DNA from: Albifimbria verrucaria
Taxonomy: Eukaryota > Ascomycota > Sordariomycetes > Hypocreales > Stachybotryaceae
Reading direction: 5' to 3'
DNA length: 64,000 nucleotides
NCBI GenBank assembly: GCA_020081605.1
Contig: JAHREC010000013.1
Coordinates: 682,001 to 746,000 of the forward strand
Position 1 is the first letter of the stretch. Every line of letters begins with the position of its first letter. A program made the translations under genes and the position numbers. This document shows, in pieces, positions 22,747 through 33,506 of this stretch. The notes below the pieces were generated by a model, which searched no databases, had not been told where the DNA came from, and saw only the letters and a list, made by a program, of their open reading frames with translations.

Positions 22747-23419
22747 ATGAAGATTCAGAATATTCTCCTCATTCTCTCCTCCGCTGCCATAGGCGAAGCG
22801 GCTATATGCTGGACAAACGGCTTCAACATGCTGACAGGTGGTAAACCCTGGGGCCCTGGCTGTCAAAGTTCTCTACCAGTAAAGCCAGCGCCAGCGAAGC
22901 CGGCACCAGCGAAACCGGCGCCAGGTATGTAGATAATGTTCAAGATGTATCCGAATGGATATTTGACGGTTTCTAGCTGCCCAAAAGGTGACAGTCGTAA
23001 AATCGTTCACAGCAACGGTCACCACCACCTTGACGACAACAAGTACCAACAAAATCACAGAGACAATCACGACTACAAACATTGTCACAAGCACGGATAC
23101 AGTCACTAGCACCGACACAGTTACCACTACAGACACGGTAACGAGTACAGACATAGTTACCACTACAGACACAATTACGACCACAGATACAGTTACAACA
23201 ACGGATACAATCACAAGCACCGATACAGTGACTACCACGGACACAGTCACCACCACAGGTACAATCACAGAGCACAGAATACATCCTACAGATGCAGCTG
23301 CTGCCATGGCTGCTTGTTTGGCTTTTAACCCAGCATACACCATGCCACTATTTGATAGTAATGGAGATCCCCAGTGCTGTGGTCCTGTCAAGTGCGGAAA
23401 AGCTCAGATTTGCCCTTAA
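22747..23419 (+). CDS. Secreted Thr-rich repeat protein
   Basis: Two exons (intron 22925-22976) give an intact 206-aa protein. A signal peptide (about 19 residues) precedes a short Cys-containing segment and a KPAPAKPAPAKPAP repeat. The main body, residues about 65-155, is a Thr-rich tract of six-residue units such as TSTDTV and TTTDTV, which would be heavily O-mannosylated and extended. A compact Cys-rich C-terminus follows (DPQCCGPVKCGKAQICP). No GPI signal. Architecture fits a cell-surface or secreted mucin-like protein, adhesin or effector-like molecule; I recognise no named family. It sits between the two inverted PAN-like genes and may belong with them. Confidence 0.8.
23070..23270 (+). 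repeat. Coding minisatellite, 18/36-nt Thr-Asp units
   Basis: Roughly eleven imperfect copies of an 18-nt unit encoding T-(S/T)-T-D-T-(V/I), with third-position variation between copies. The strand asymmetry gives long spurious frames on the minus strand. Copy number in such tracts is often variable between strains. Confidence 0.8.
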
Positions 23420-24834
23420 TCGCTATGGCATATTCCAATGCGGCTAATGCTACTGGCGGCATCGAGTTCAAGATCTCTGGGAGGGGTGATTGGGAACCCG
23501 TGGCTGAATGGATGTTGTTCATCTTATCAAGACTTTTCAACGCACTATCGGATAGAAGTTTCTTGTCATTTTGAGAGTCCTGTCTAATGTGTCTGTGAGC
23601 TAGAAATGCTCCAGGCTGTTTGGGTAGCTGGTGGAAGGTGATGCTCTCCTAGCTAGATAGCTGATCCAAACGCACAATTGATAACTAATTTTTACTATGG
23701 CGAGTACGTATGTAGCTGGGAACATGTCTGATCAACCGCATGAAAAGAACTTTTAAACAATTCTTTCTGTCTATATAATAGAGGCATTGGTCATATTTTT
23801 GAGGCATATGAAGTATTGCTCTGATTTAGTTGCTGCATGAGTGAATTTCTTGATATCAAAGAGGCGCTATGATATATGGCTGCTGAAGAAACGCATTTTA
23901 GCAACGGAAACCGTATATAGTAATACAGTATTATCTGTGGTGACTCAAATACTCCATGTACAAGAAAGGGAATAATCTGGAAGCTTCGAATATAATACAG
24001 GCCTCCTCTCGAGATTGAGTAAGAAGAGAATTGGATATAAGAACCAATATCTTACCAGCTGGGTTCTATAACCTAGGGGCTGAATTTATTGCATTCTATG
24101 AATGCAGACTTAAGCACCGGGTTGTGAAGCTAGCTGAGCAAAGTGATCCCCTGCATTTAGGGAAAAACCATCGACAGGTATCTGCACTATTTGCTCTTGC
24201 GCATTAGTGGTTTAATCGTATTTATAGGTCACAAAGAAATCTTTTTAGATCGCTTGTGTCCTAACGACATGCATTTACCAATTCCTCATGTTCATGGACG
24301 CTACCGACATGATGTCAAGCCGGCTAGAAAAGACATTGCCACCTCCATCATCGTATCCCATGTGTACGAGAAAGTGTAGCTATGATCATTTCTTAAACCT
24401 GGCATGGATATTATGTGTGGCATATCAAACCGTTGGCTTCGATTAGGTCTCGGACGCGAGTATGGGGAACTCACGTAATATAACCACAGATGTTTCAGCC
24501 AAGTGTGTGAACAATCCTTTTGGTCGTACATTGCCTCGATTCGTTGCCACTTCCCAGTGATCACGATAGAGTGTCTAAGATCGTGAATGAGATTAATCGC
24601 TAGATATGTGATTATCTCATTTGGTGATAACATAGAATCGGTCCGACAGATTCGAGCTGCGACTCGCCCACATGAGAGACTCGTGGAAAATTTTGGATGA
24701 CGAACGTCAAGTATTCTAGTTTTATAAGGGCATTCTATAACCGTAATGTTTCTAATATGATAGTGCTTGTAACAGCAATAGTCCTGGATAATATCTAAGC
24801 GATTGGTACATTTTATACTGCGGCGGACGTGAAT
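23420..24834. other. Long intergenic region
   Basis: About 1.4 kb, AT-rich, with no frame that looks coding on either strand. Contains the promoter of the plus-strand PAN/GLEYA gene at its right end. Confidence 0.5.
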
Positions 24835-26546
24835 ATGAAGGGGATCTTTCGATCAATTCTCAAAGCGAACATTGCTTTCTGGACTTTAGCCGGCACAGCG
24901 TGGGGTGCTGGCCCCAAAATCCTTTCGGTCGAGCAAGCAACGAAGATTTGAATGCTGGGGAGTTTTGGTAGTCAAGATCCATTTGGTTCAAATGGCGCAA
25001 CGGACCAGGGAATTCAGAACAACTCTCCAGAACACCAGACGCACGGTTGTCCTGCTGTACGAGCCCAAGCCACAACTCCAGATTCTGTTAGGACATATGC
25101 TTCCTCTCGTGTATGTCCACTTGGTAAGGATACTTCCATCTGGTTCCCTATCTTCTTGACCTTTGACAAGGTCATTAGAATTTATCTAACTTATTTTAGC
25201 TGATGGCCAGCTTTATCAAACACAAGACGGAGCTACATTCTTTATCCAATGTTGTAAAAAGGACACCCAGCGGCTCTTCTAACTTTCGAGGCTGCCAGCC
25301 TTGACGTGTGCATGGAGAAATGCTCCCAAACAGAAAATTGCAATAGGTATGGCATCCGTTGGTCCTGATACTAAAAACATTACGGGGATGCAAAGTTAAC
25401 ATAACTACTGTAAAGTGTTCAGTATGCAGTACGAGCTGGGGTAACCAACCGACAAGCGAGTGCCAATTATTCGAATTTGGCGACCATTTGTCTACACAGA
25501 GTAGTGATAGTGCTACTCATATCTATGCCTATGTTATCGATCCGCCCGCGATAGATTACCCAGATTTCGCTACTATTTTGTGTTCCACGGAATGTCCCTA
25601 CGCAGACGGACAGCAATTTGTCACTTCCGTAGGAGAGGTAACATTTGGCCCACACTTAAGAGTAATGTTTAGGAAGTTATTGCTGACAAAATTTTGTAGG
25701 CGTTTCGTATACACTGTGGAAAGAGACATGGCACTCAAGTAATATACCAAGACACCCAGAACACTCTCGAAGAATGCATTGAATCCTGTGGCAAACTGGT
25801 GGCTTGCCACAGTGTCGATTATGATTCCCGAAGGAAAATCTGCTACTATGGAAACCACCACGGGCCCCTACAATATCAGCCTCCAGCTTTGGGAGCGCTT
25901 ATTCTATGGGATGTAGTGGTGCATGTGCCGCTAAGGGTTGTGGAAAGACGCAATCCGAGGCCCCTTGCAGCCCGCCCACGTGCTCCCCGGCATTGAGAGA
26001 CTCATATACGATAACATCTTCAAAGGCGACAGTGCTCCAAATTACCCTTCGTTCAAGCCCGAAGCATTTGCAGGAATCGCACCTGAGTCAACTGGTATAG
26101 TCCAGGACATTAGCTTTCATAATAAGAATCCTAACGGACCTCTTGCTAACAAGGCTGTGATGTATCGTATGTATCTATATACTTGCGAGACTGGAGATTA
26201 TAAGTTCGTTTCTAATTCAGTCGACGATGTCGCAATCATGTGGTTTGGTACCAACGCGCTTGGGGCTACGGCCGTCATAACGCCGACCTTATTCAGGCAT
26301 ACTCCGGGCCTAACAAAACTCCTCAGACAGTGATCAAGACTATTCCTGCAAAGACATACTACCCAATCCGAATCTGGTTCGGCGACCAAGGCAGGTGCCG
26401 CGGCTCTACAATTTCGCGTATACGGCCCAAGCGGCGATGAGCTGACCGGCCAGCCAGCAGGACAGAACTTTTTACCACGAAACCTTGTCATAAAGGAGTC
26501 GAAGAATTTACCTCATGAACTGGATTATTCATCAGGTCTGAGTTAG
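24835..26546 (+). CDS. Secreted PAN-like protein with C-terminal GLEYA-like domain, many frame breaks
   Basis: Paralogue of the minus-strand gene at 20.2-21.7 kb. A signal peptide starts at the ATG (MKGIFRSILKANIAFW). The same modules follow: DGATFFIQCC, then YAYVIDPPAIDYPDFATI and CHSVDYDSRRKICYYG, with the same three introns (about 25123-25199, 25347-25409, 25641-25699). It lacks the long Asn/Ser repeat. Unlike its partner it continues into a Cys/Pro linker (CSPPTCSPG) and a beta-domain with YKFVSNSVDDVAIMWFG and KTYYPIRIWFGDQG, typical of GLEYA/PA14-type fungal adhesin domains. About seven frame slips (near 24913, 24967, 25283, 25865, 25987, 26253, 26392), several at C/G or T runs, must be bridged. 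Either error-rich sequence or a decaying copy; I favour the first but not strongly. Confidence 0.6.
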
Positions 26547-27133
26547 AGAGTGACACGATACTTGTGCCAGCTAGGGTCAAGTGTAATTGAGAAACTAAAT
26601 CGGGTTGGAATGAGATGCTCATCCAACAACCCTGATTTCCAAGGATTCAGGCATGAGGCGAGCGCGTTTGGCGATTTAATAAACAGAAGTGGTGGCACAC
26701 GGGAAGGAGAGAACTAGAGCATACCTACCGAAGTCGTTCCAAATGAATGAAAATCCTAATTTGAACGAAATGGCGGATGAATATGGTGATTGTTCTTATT
26801 TGACATAAGTTGATAGCCTTTGGGAGACAACTAATGAACGCCCTTCCGGTCTACTAATCAATGGCTTCCTAAAAGGTAACTTGTAAGGATTGTTGGCTAT
26901 ATAAACCTCTTGCTACGACTGGGGAATATATCACCATTTATAACGTTGCACAGATACACACCCTCGAGGTATTCTTACACGCGGAGGAGGAAAACTGTTG
27001 CTAAATGCTTAATATAATGCAAGATATTGAAAGCAAAGAACCCTATAAACGGAAAAATCACATCTATAGAGTAATAGACAGCCAACAAACTCCAATTAGT
27101 CCATAGTGCTGTGCATTAATGGCTTCCGGCTAT
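26547..27133. other. Intergenic, convergent 3' flanks
   Basis: About 590 bp between two gene ends facing each other. Nothing recognised. Confidence 0.55.
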
Positions 27134-28397
27134 TTAGAATAGGTCATCTTCTTTAACTAGAATATTTCTTGTCACTTCTGATGTATCTCTTAAGCCCGAA
27201 AGGTGCATATTCATCACCAGGTCCCCGCAAAGAGACCGGAGGACATGTCTCACACCTTCTTCTCCACCCATCGCAAGGCCGTAGATGTAAGGACGACCAA
27301 TTAGGACGCACTTAGCGCCCAGAGCGAGGGCTTTCATGACATCAGCGCCACAACGAATGCCACTATCGAAGAAAACATCGAGTTTGTCGCCCACAGCATC
27401 AGCGATTCTTGGTAGGACACCAAGACTGCTACAACCTCCGTCTTGCTGCCGTCCGCCATGGTTGCTCACAACTATGCCTTGGACACCAACTTCGCAGCAT
27501 TTCTTCGCGTCTTCGACCGTCTGAATGCCTTTGAGAACGATAGGACCTTTCCAATGCTCCTTCAAAAACTGATGTCCTCCCATGTATGAGAATGCCCGGG
27601 GAAGATTATGCTCGTCCACTCTCGAGCAGCGGGCCCTAGTCCAGCTCCATCAACTGTTGCACCATTCTCATGACGATCCATTTCATCAATCTCATAACCA
27701 TTCTTATCCTTAAATTGCTTACGGAAGACTGGATCCGTAAGTCCCATCTCGACACCAACTCTGTCTGGGTTCCAAAAAGGGTTGAATCCGGTATCCAGAT
27801 CTGCTGGACGCCAACCTAGCACGTACGTGTCCAAAGTTACGAAAAGTGCAGTATAACCAGCTGCTTGAGCCCTGTTGAGCAGAGATATCGTGATATCGTC
27901 ATGCTTACGAGAGGGCCAGTATAGCTGAAACCAACGGATGCCGTCTCCACAAGCCTGAGCGACATCCTCAGTGCTAGTACTTGTTGCAGTGCTGAGAGTA
28001 TAAGGGATTCCAAGCGAAGTTGCAGCCTTGGCTGCTCCCACTTCTCCTACTGGGTTAAAGATTTTTGTACACCGACTGGAGCAATCGCCATTGGATACGG
28101 AAGTTTTTGTCCTAGGACAGTGGTTTCTGTATTGCTGAAGAGCTCATTCCCTTTGTCATCCCTCATGCTAGGCACCAATCTCCGCGGCACAATTGACCAT
28201 CGGTGAAACGCAGCCAGGTTCTTTTCATTCGTGGACCCAGTACCACTACCACCATGTAGATAGCCCCAAGCCCTGGCTCCAAGGTTCTTCTTTGCAGCTT
28301 TCTCCCACTGGCTCGACTGGAAGGTGAAGGCTGGCTGAGCTGATTTCACGCCCGCCTCAAAGATCTGGTGTTGATAAATGACAGAGTCGGGTTCCAT
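27134..28397 (-). CDS. FMN-dependent alpha-hydroxy-acid oxidase / lactate 2-monooxygenase-like
   Basis: About 421 aa, no introns. The sequence follows the FMN hydroxy-acid dehydrogenase family: the N-terminal RAWGYLHGGSGTGST, the FMN strand KLPYPMAIAPVGVQK, WFQLYWPSRKHD, the substrate/FMN-binding GPIVLKGIQTVEDAKKC, catalytic SNHGGRQQDGG (active-site His and Arg) and FFDSGIRCGADVMKALALGA. The long insertion after DTYVLGWRPADLD fits lactate 2-monooxygenase-like fungal enzymes, which oxidise L-lactate or similar 2-hydroxy acids. No targeting peptide is obvious. Two frame breaks, at T5 28062-28066 and A5 27564-27568, are each explained by one missing base in the run. Confidence 0.9.
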
Positions 28398-29324
28398 AAT
28401 TGCTATTATTTATGTATCGTCCTGAATATTGAAAGGGAGGGATAGTTTGATCCCGACTAGAAGCAATTCCAGGTGGGCTGATAAAAGTCCTGTAGAAATT
28501 CCGTTAATCCCGAGATTAGTGGACCTCCCATTGCAAGTTTGCCTTGTAAGATTCTTCAGACATTATATACACAAATTTTATGACATCATTATATCCTGAG
28601 ATAGAATTTGAGACATTCATGATGATAGCTGTGGCTTGAGACTCGCTATCAGACCTTCATTGGGTGATTGAAGTGTATCCTCTCATCGCGTTGTTTCTTT
28701 TTCTAGCCCTAGCCTTGAAGCCCTTGGCTTATCTCTGAGAGTTGCGCTGCAACCATGCTGTCTAATATTTTCCCTATTCTACTAAATTACCTTTTCCCAT
28801 GTGATATAAATTATTTACATCAGCCGCCCTTGGCGTAAGAAACAGCCTGAGGCTGAAGAAACTTTAGCTGAAGCTGCAAGTTTCACAATGTGATTCAGAC
28901 CCAGAGGCGGCAGTGGTAAGCCTGCTGAGTTCGGCAATTCGGTAAATACCTCTCATAGTAAGGCAGGTACTGCAACCAAGAGACTATGGCTTGGGTTTGA
29001 AAGTCATTGTAAGAACGTTATGTGATGGACTGGGTAGATCCTTGTGACTTACAGAAGCCACTGCACAGCATAAAGCACTCATGAGCCACAGTTTTGTGAT
29101 TCACACTAGATTGAATAAGAAGATTGTAGGCTTGGGCAAAATTTGATCGCTTGAGAACTTTGATGTGACACATTGCTGTCTTCCTTCTGTTATGTCCAAA
29201 TCGTCATGTAAGCCATGGCAATTGAAGGCTCAGAATGTGAGCAGCCATGGAAGCAAAACTGATCATCCAGTTTAAGTTCTATAATTTGTATGGCGATGCT
29301 TATAGTATGTCGGTTACATCCTAT
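28398..29324. other. Intergenic, promoter side of FMN enzyme
   Basis: About 930 bp. AT-rich, no gene-like frame, no RNA gene recognised. Confidence 0.5.
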
Positions 29325-29640
29325 TTACTTCGCCTCGTCTCTTTTGTGTGCGCCAAGGTACCAATCAATCATCTGGCCTGGATCTGGTCCAATCAGACCC
29401 TGACAGCTAATTAGACGCTCTGCACACTTGAAGAAGATGGTGTTGTGGCGCAGGCCGGGAGTTGCTGTAGGCTGTGCAGAAGGCAGACCGGTCAACGACA
29501 AACACAGCCTCCAAGATGCGATATGTGTGAGACTTTGAAATAACGTCTGGCCACTCCGAAATGAAATGCTTCTCATAATACACATCGTACCATATCATCT
29601 CTTCAAGTCCCGGCAGTCTGTATTGGCTTGATAAGCCAGC
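29325..29640 (-). pseudogene. Possible remnant of a minus-strand gene
   Basis: Two overlapping frames read as one protein end broken by a single slip near 29450: EEMIWYDVYYEKHFISEWPD, then HNTIFFKCAERLISCQG and a stop at 29325. The text looks protein-like but no start is found before the frame runs into the divergent 2EXR gene. Could be a C-terminal gene fragment. Low confidence. Confidence 0.3.
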
Positions 29641-30518
29641 ATGGGTTCGAAAAAGCGTGTTTACGCAAGCTCCTCAAGGGCACGATCTCGACGAGCTCGT
29701 GCTAGAATTGCACATTCAAAACCTCCAAACAGGGAATTCATATTATTTCCAAAACTACCAGCAGAGATCCGACAAAGAATTTGGTATTTTGCAGCCTGTG
29801 GACGCAGGGACCCGGAAACTGCTTGCATCTTAGCAAGTAAGCATCTTCAAGGGCGAAAAGAGAAATGCCAAAACCCTCTGCTAGTCCAATTCGAGGGTCG
29901 AGCTTTGTTGAGCGCAACGACAGAGTCACGAGCGATTGCGCACATGGCTCTCAAGCAGCATGGGTGCAACTACACAGATGACGTTCTCTTTATTCCTGAC
30001 AAGCTTTTCACCACGTTTCTACAAAAATTCCTCGTAAAGCCCGACAACGTTCCGCCATGGTTAGAAAAGATTCAACACATAGCAGTCGACTTGAAAAATA
30101 TTAAAGCGTCTACAGCGCTAATAGGACATCTGCCAAAATTGCCTGGTTTGAAGACCGTCACAATTGTCTTCACAAAGACTAGCGGCTATTTGGGGCCAGA
30201 GGACGAGATAATCAAAATCCAAAGATATCACAAGGGCCAGCTCCTATAAGAAAATTGGTTCCAGCCGATATTAGACGCTTGAGGTTCCCTGCGGAGACCA
30301 TGGCAGAGTATTTCCCAGATCACTATACTTACAATACCCCCATTCGCGACGTTCCAACCGTCTCTTCGGTTTCCGCCCAAGAGTTTATTGATCCTCTGGA
30401 AAAGAGGTGGGCAATATGGATAAAGAGCTATGTTGACCAAGGATTTCAAGATGAAGTACGTAGTCTTAGTATTCTTTCAGCATGTCTATGTGAGGACAAC
30501 GACGTCGCAACGAAATAA
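29641..30518 (+). CDS. 2EXR-domain protein
   Basis: About 292 aa. A basic Arg/Ser-rich start is followed by FPKLPAEIRQRIWYFAA, the signature of the fungal 2EXR domain, then a body of the usual helical/beta type (LLSATTESRAIAHMALKQHG; PWLEKIQHIAVDL). The domain is common in lineage-specific fungal proteins of unknown function, often with F-box-like topology. The frame is lost at G3 30234-30236; one added base joins YHKG to a second part with PADIRRLRFPAETM. The C-terminal end may include a small unresolved intron near 30455. Likely intracellular. Confidence 0.75.
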
Positions 30519-30642
30519 ATAAAGACAATTCTACATCGGCTTCAATAGGGAACACTGCGCTATAGGTATGCTAAGAGTACTAAATTAATGCGAACGGTAC
30601 ATAGATAGCGAGTTGACTAGGTCATTTCATAGTACTATCACT

Positions 30643-31490
30643 TCAAACCAGGAAATAGTTGAAAAAGTTCACAGCTTGAAGGAATGACTGCTCTTGTGCA
30701 TATTTTGCGTGAACCCCATCCGAATCGTGCTCGGCGCTGAAAAAGCCATGGACGACACCCGAGTAAAGACTGAGCTGATAAATCCTCCCAGTTTTCTTCA
30801 GGACTTCCTCGGTCTTAACACGCAGCTCTGTCGGGAAAATGTCATCGGTCTCTGCGGCGGCTATAGAAATAGGTCCCGTAATAGCAGCAAACTCGTCTTC
30901 CTCCACAAATGATGGATAAGCAAGGTAGCCGGCATCAATGCCATTTTTGTAATGTCGAACGACGAATCTAGCTCCAAATGAATACCCGACTGCGCCGACA
31001 TGCTTGAATCCCTTCTGCTCTCTGAGGAACTTAATACCGGCTTCAATAATTGGATCGACTTCTTTGGGTGTGTGTGGACCGGTGCCATTACGGCCGTTTG
31101 AAACCCAATCTTTGATATCAACTTTACCGATCTCGCTGGAACGTATCTTGTCGCCAGCAAAGAGGTCGATAATTAAAGTGGTGTAACCCTCAGCTGCGAA
31201 GTTGTCGGCACGTGTTTGGCTCTCGGACCAGATACCAAGAACATCTGAAACATAGAGTATGGCTGATTCTTTGTGGACGGAGCTAGGAGATGCCTCTGTG
31301 AAGTAGGCATTGTAAGGACCGACTTTAATGAATTGTCCTTTCGGAGCAGACCTGGTGAAATGATGGTAAGCGTTGTTGAGCAACCACGTAATTTGACTGA
31401 TCTCATGCTTCGTGATAATACGTACGCAGTTGAACTCGATGCCATTTCGAGCTTATGTATGAGAGCAAGTACCGATGTTGTCTGAGGCAC
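30643..31490 (-). CDS. Dienelactone hydrolase family protein
   Basis: Two exons (intron 31352-31425) sum to 257 codons plus stop. The alpha/beta-hydrolase core shows AILYVSDVLGIWSESQTRADNFA, GYTTLIIDLFAGD and GAVGYSFGARFVV, with ETDDIFP and GVVHGFF supplying the acid and His. Family members hydrolyse dienelactone-type or other small esters and lactones. The nucleophile position reads Ser (GYSFG) where most dienelactone hydrolases have Cys. The N-terminal exon is assigned by splice sites (GTACGT donor, CACCAG acceptor) and is less certain; Met17 (31442) is an alternative start. Cytosolic. Confidence 0.85.
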
Positions 31491-31963
31491 GGCTGTTGAA
31501 TTTCACTTGGAGCATATGATATTTGTTCCACAATCAGCAGTGGTCTTAAGCATATATATACCTCATTCCTGGATGCACTCCATTTGATCTTCTGTTTCGG
31601 GGTTTCCAAATGTATACCAGTTCTGCTGAACAATCCATTCGGAGTAGGGAATGTAGATCATTTGTCAATTCAACACTAATTGCTGCCACGGTTCAGGACT
31701 GTTCGTAATACGCCACTCTTGGTAAGAAGTTCGGGAATTGCCGTTTTAGGAAACTTGTGATTTAGTAGAGTGCCCACACATATTAATTGCTCAAATAATA
31801 GTTTGTCACTAGAGTTCGTGAGATGACTACAATACAGCTTATAATAAAGATTGGTTTCTACAGAATGACGCGAAACAGGAAAGCTATGTTCATCTACATT
31901 ATTCTATGAGCCTGCTGTGCAGAAAGGTAAGTGCTTCAGACCCAAAGCTGGAAAAGAACTTAT
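31491..31963. other. Intergenic, DLH promoter
   Basis: About 470 bp upstream of the dienelactone hydrolase and downstream of the first Zn2Cys6 gene. It contains CGG-N6-CCG at 31732-31743 (CGGGAATTGCCG), a possible binding site for a Zn2Cys6 dimer. Confidence 0.45.
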
Positions 31964-33172
31964 TCATAAGCACCCAATATCTCGTAAGACAACCTCAAAC
32001 AACTCCTCCATGGCAGTAGCAATATCGTCAAACCGAGTGCTGAGAGCCTGAACCTTGCCTGTCCTAGCCGGGCTCTTTCGAGATTGCGGCATTTCGCTTA
32101 TACGTGCCAACAACTGCTTGAAGTTCTTAATCTGGATCCTAGCAAGCACTCTAATCATCTGAAATTGCTCTTCAACGGAGTATTGCTCTCTGAAAGAGTG
32201 AGAAAACATCTCCGGGTTGCACACCACCGCAATCCCTTCCTCGCCAGACTCGCCGTCGAATATCTGAGCAAAGCCCCAATGGCTAAAGGAGTTAGGATTA
32301 TTCTTGAAGGAGAAGAATGCATGTGAGTTTGTTCCATCGCGTGGCTGTTGTGCTTCGAGCTCGGATATGCCAGCTTTGAAAGGTTGAACGTGGCCAAGAC
32401 GGCGGCAAAGGCAACGAAACATTTCCGTCACTCTCTCACAAACAACAAGAATGAGAGTGTGAACTCTAGGAATGGGCATGCAGCGCGCGCAATCGATGGG
32501 CCTCAAACACTGGAAAAGGAGAAATTTCTGAAGTTTGAGGACTTGGTCAAAGGTCAGAGTTCGTATGTGGAACTCGTCGTCGTCCAACTTCTGGACTGTA
32601 TCAAGAAGCTCGTCAACACAAGTGCAGTTTTGGAGGTTGCCTGTGCTTTGTTGGCTTATGAGGTCTGTTTGCGGAGATGAATCAGGGATGGTGATGATAT
32701 CAGATGTCCAATCTGTGGCTGGCTCAGACGTATCAGACCAGGAAAACACGGGCGAGTGAGTTGGAAGTTCTTGCTGCGGCGGTGAAATCTTTGGAGGACT
32801 ATCATCGGATGGAGTTGTGTCTTGTTCGTCAGGGCTGTCCGTAGTTTGATCTGTAACTGCCTGTATTGCTGCTCTTTTTACTCTTGTTTGTCTTGCTCGT
32901 CGAGGCAAAGTGCAATCAATGCCACGCATGTTGCATCGGTCACACGCTGCTCTGCTACCTGTACATCGAAGCTTTAAGAAACATTTTAGTTGCCAGTTGA
33001 TTGCAGTGTAAATTCTAGAAACGTACTTTTTGCTTTGGCATTGGGCGCAGACAGGCCGGCGACCTAGTCCAGCACGAGTCTCTGCTCCACCACGGCCTGC
33101 GTCGGCCGTAGCAATCTGCTCCATACCCGTTCCATTGGAGCCCTTCTTGGAAGCTCGCAAAGTCATAAACAT
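31964..33172 (-). CDS. Zn2Cys6 transcription factor, AflR-like
   Basis: About 384 aa. The binuclear zinc cluster is split by an intron (32972-33026): CAQCQSKK in exon 1, then LRCTGSRAACDRCNMRGIDC in exon 2. Splicing gives the canonical spacing C-x2-C-x6-C-x6-C-x2-C-x6-C. The frame across the junction needs one more A in the run at 33027-33031. The C-terminal half has CTCVDELLDTVQKL, a Cys-containing LQKFLLFQCLRPIDC and a final RIQIKNFKQLLARI, a layout like AflR-type regulators of fungal secondary-metabolite genes. Nuclear. It is divergent from the MDR gene, with a 0.6-kb shared promoter, and may control it. Confidence 0.85.
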   Translation of the reverse strand: MFMTLRASKKGSNGTGMEQIATADAGRGGAETRAGLGRRPVCAQCQSKKYVSRIYTAINWQLKCFLKLRCTGSRAACDRCNMRGIDCTLPRRARQTRVKRAAIQAVTDQTTDSPDEQDTTPSDDSPPKISPPQQELPTHSPVFSWSDTSEPATDWTSDIITIPDSSPQTDLISQQSTGNLQNCTCVDELLDTVQKLDDDEFHIRTLTFDQVLKLQKFLLFQCLRPIDCARCMPIPRVHTLILVVCERVTEMFRCLCRRLGHVQPFKAGISELEAQQPRDGTNSHAFFSFKNNPNSFSHWGFAQIFDGESGEEGIAVVCNPEMFSHSFREQYSVEEQFQMIRVLARIQIKNFKQLLARISEMPQSRKSPARTGKVQALSTRFDDIATAMEELFEVVLRDIGCL

Positions 33173-33466
33173 TGCGCTGTGAGAGATCCTCGCAGAACAG
33201 TGCAGTAGCGAGAGGTAGTGGTAGAGTGAGTTACGTTGCAGGAGACCAGGTTCTCCGCTCGGCGATTAGTTATGATACTCTGCGCCACTCTGGAGATGTC
33301 GGGGCACGAGTGAGCTCAGAAACACACACAGCTTAGCAAATGTGTGTCCAGTATCTCCTCGCGTAATCCTAGATCTTGGGACCAGTATGATTAGTGTGTC
33401 GAGAGGTGCAAGTGAAATGTCGTAGCTTCACCTCAGGCGGGTTCTCGGGAATTGCCTCATTCGGCC

Positions 33467-33474
33467 TGACGTCA
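33467..33474. promoter_or_regulatory. Perfect CRE/ATF site TGACGTCA
   Basis: The 8-bp palindrome is the consensus for ATF/CREB-type bZIP factors, which in fungi mediate oxidative-stress and metabolite control. About 300 bp from each flanking start codon. Occupancy is inferred. Confidence 0.4.
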
Positions 33475-33495
33475 TTCCACCAAGCAACCCCAAAA

Positions 33496-33506
33496 CGGAT
33501 TAACCG
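33496..33506. promoter_or_regulatory. CGG-N5-CCG palindrome
   Basis: CGGATTAACCG matches the inverted CGG triplets bound by Zn2Cys6 dimers. It lies between a Zn2Cys6 gene and its divergent neighbour, and the same spacing recurs at 37783-37793. Confidence 0.5.

Noticed and set aside
23070..23270. Regular short repeats resembling a CRISPR array
   Set aside because: The units are contiguous, lie inside an intact secreted-protein frame and vary at third codon positions; there are no spacers, and the genome is fungal.
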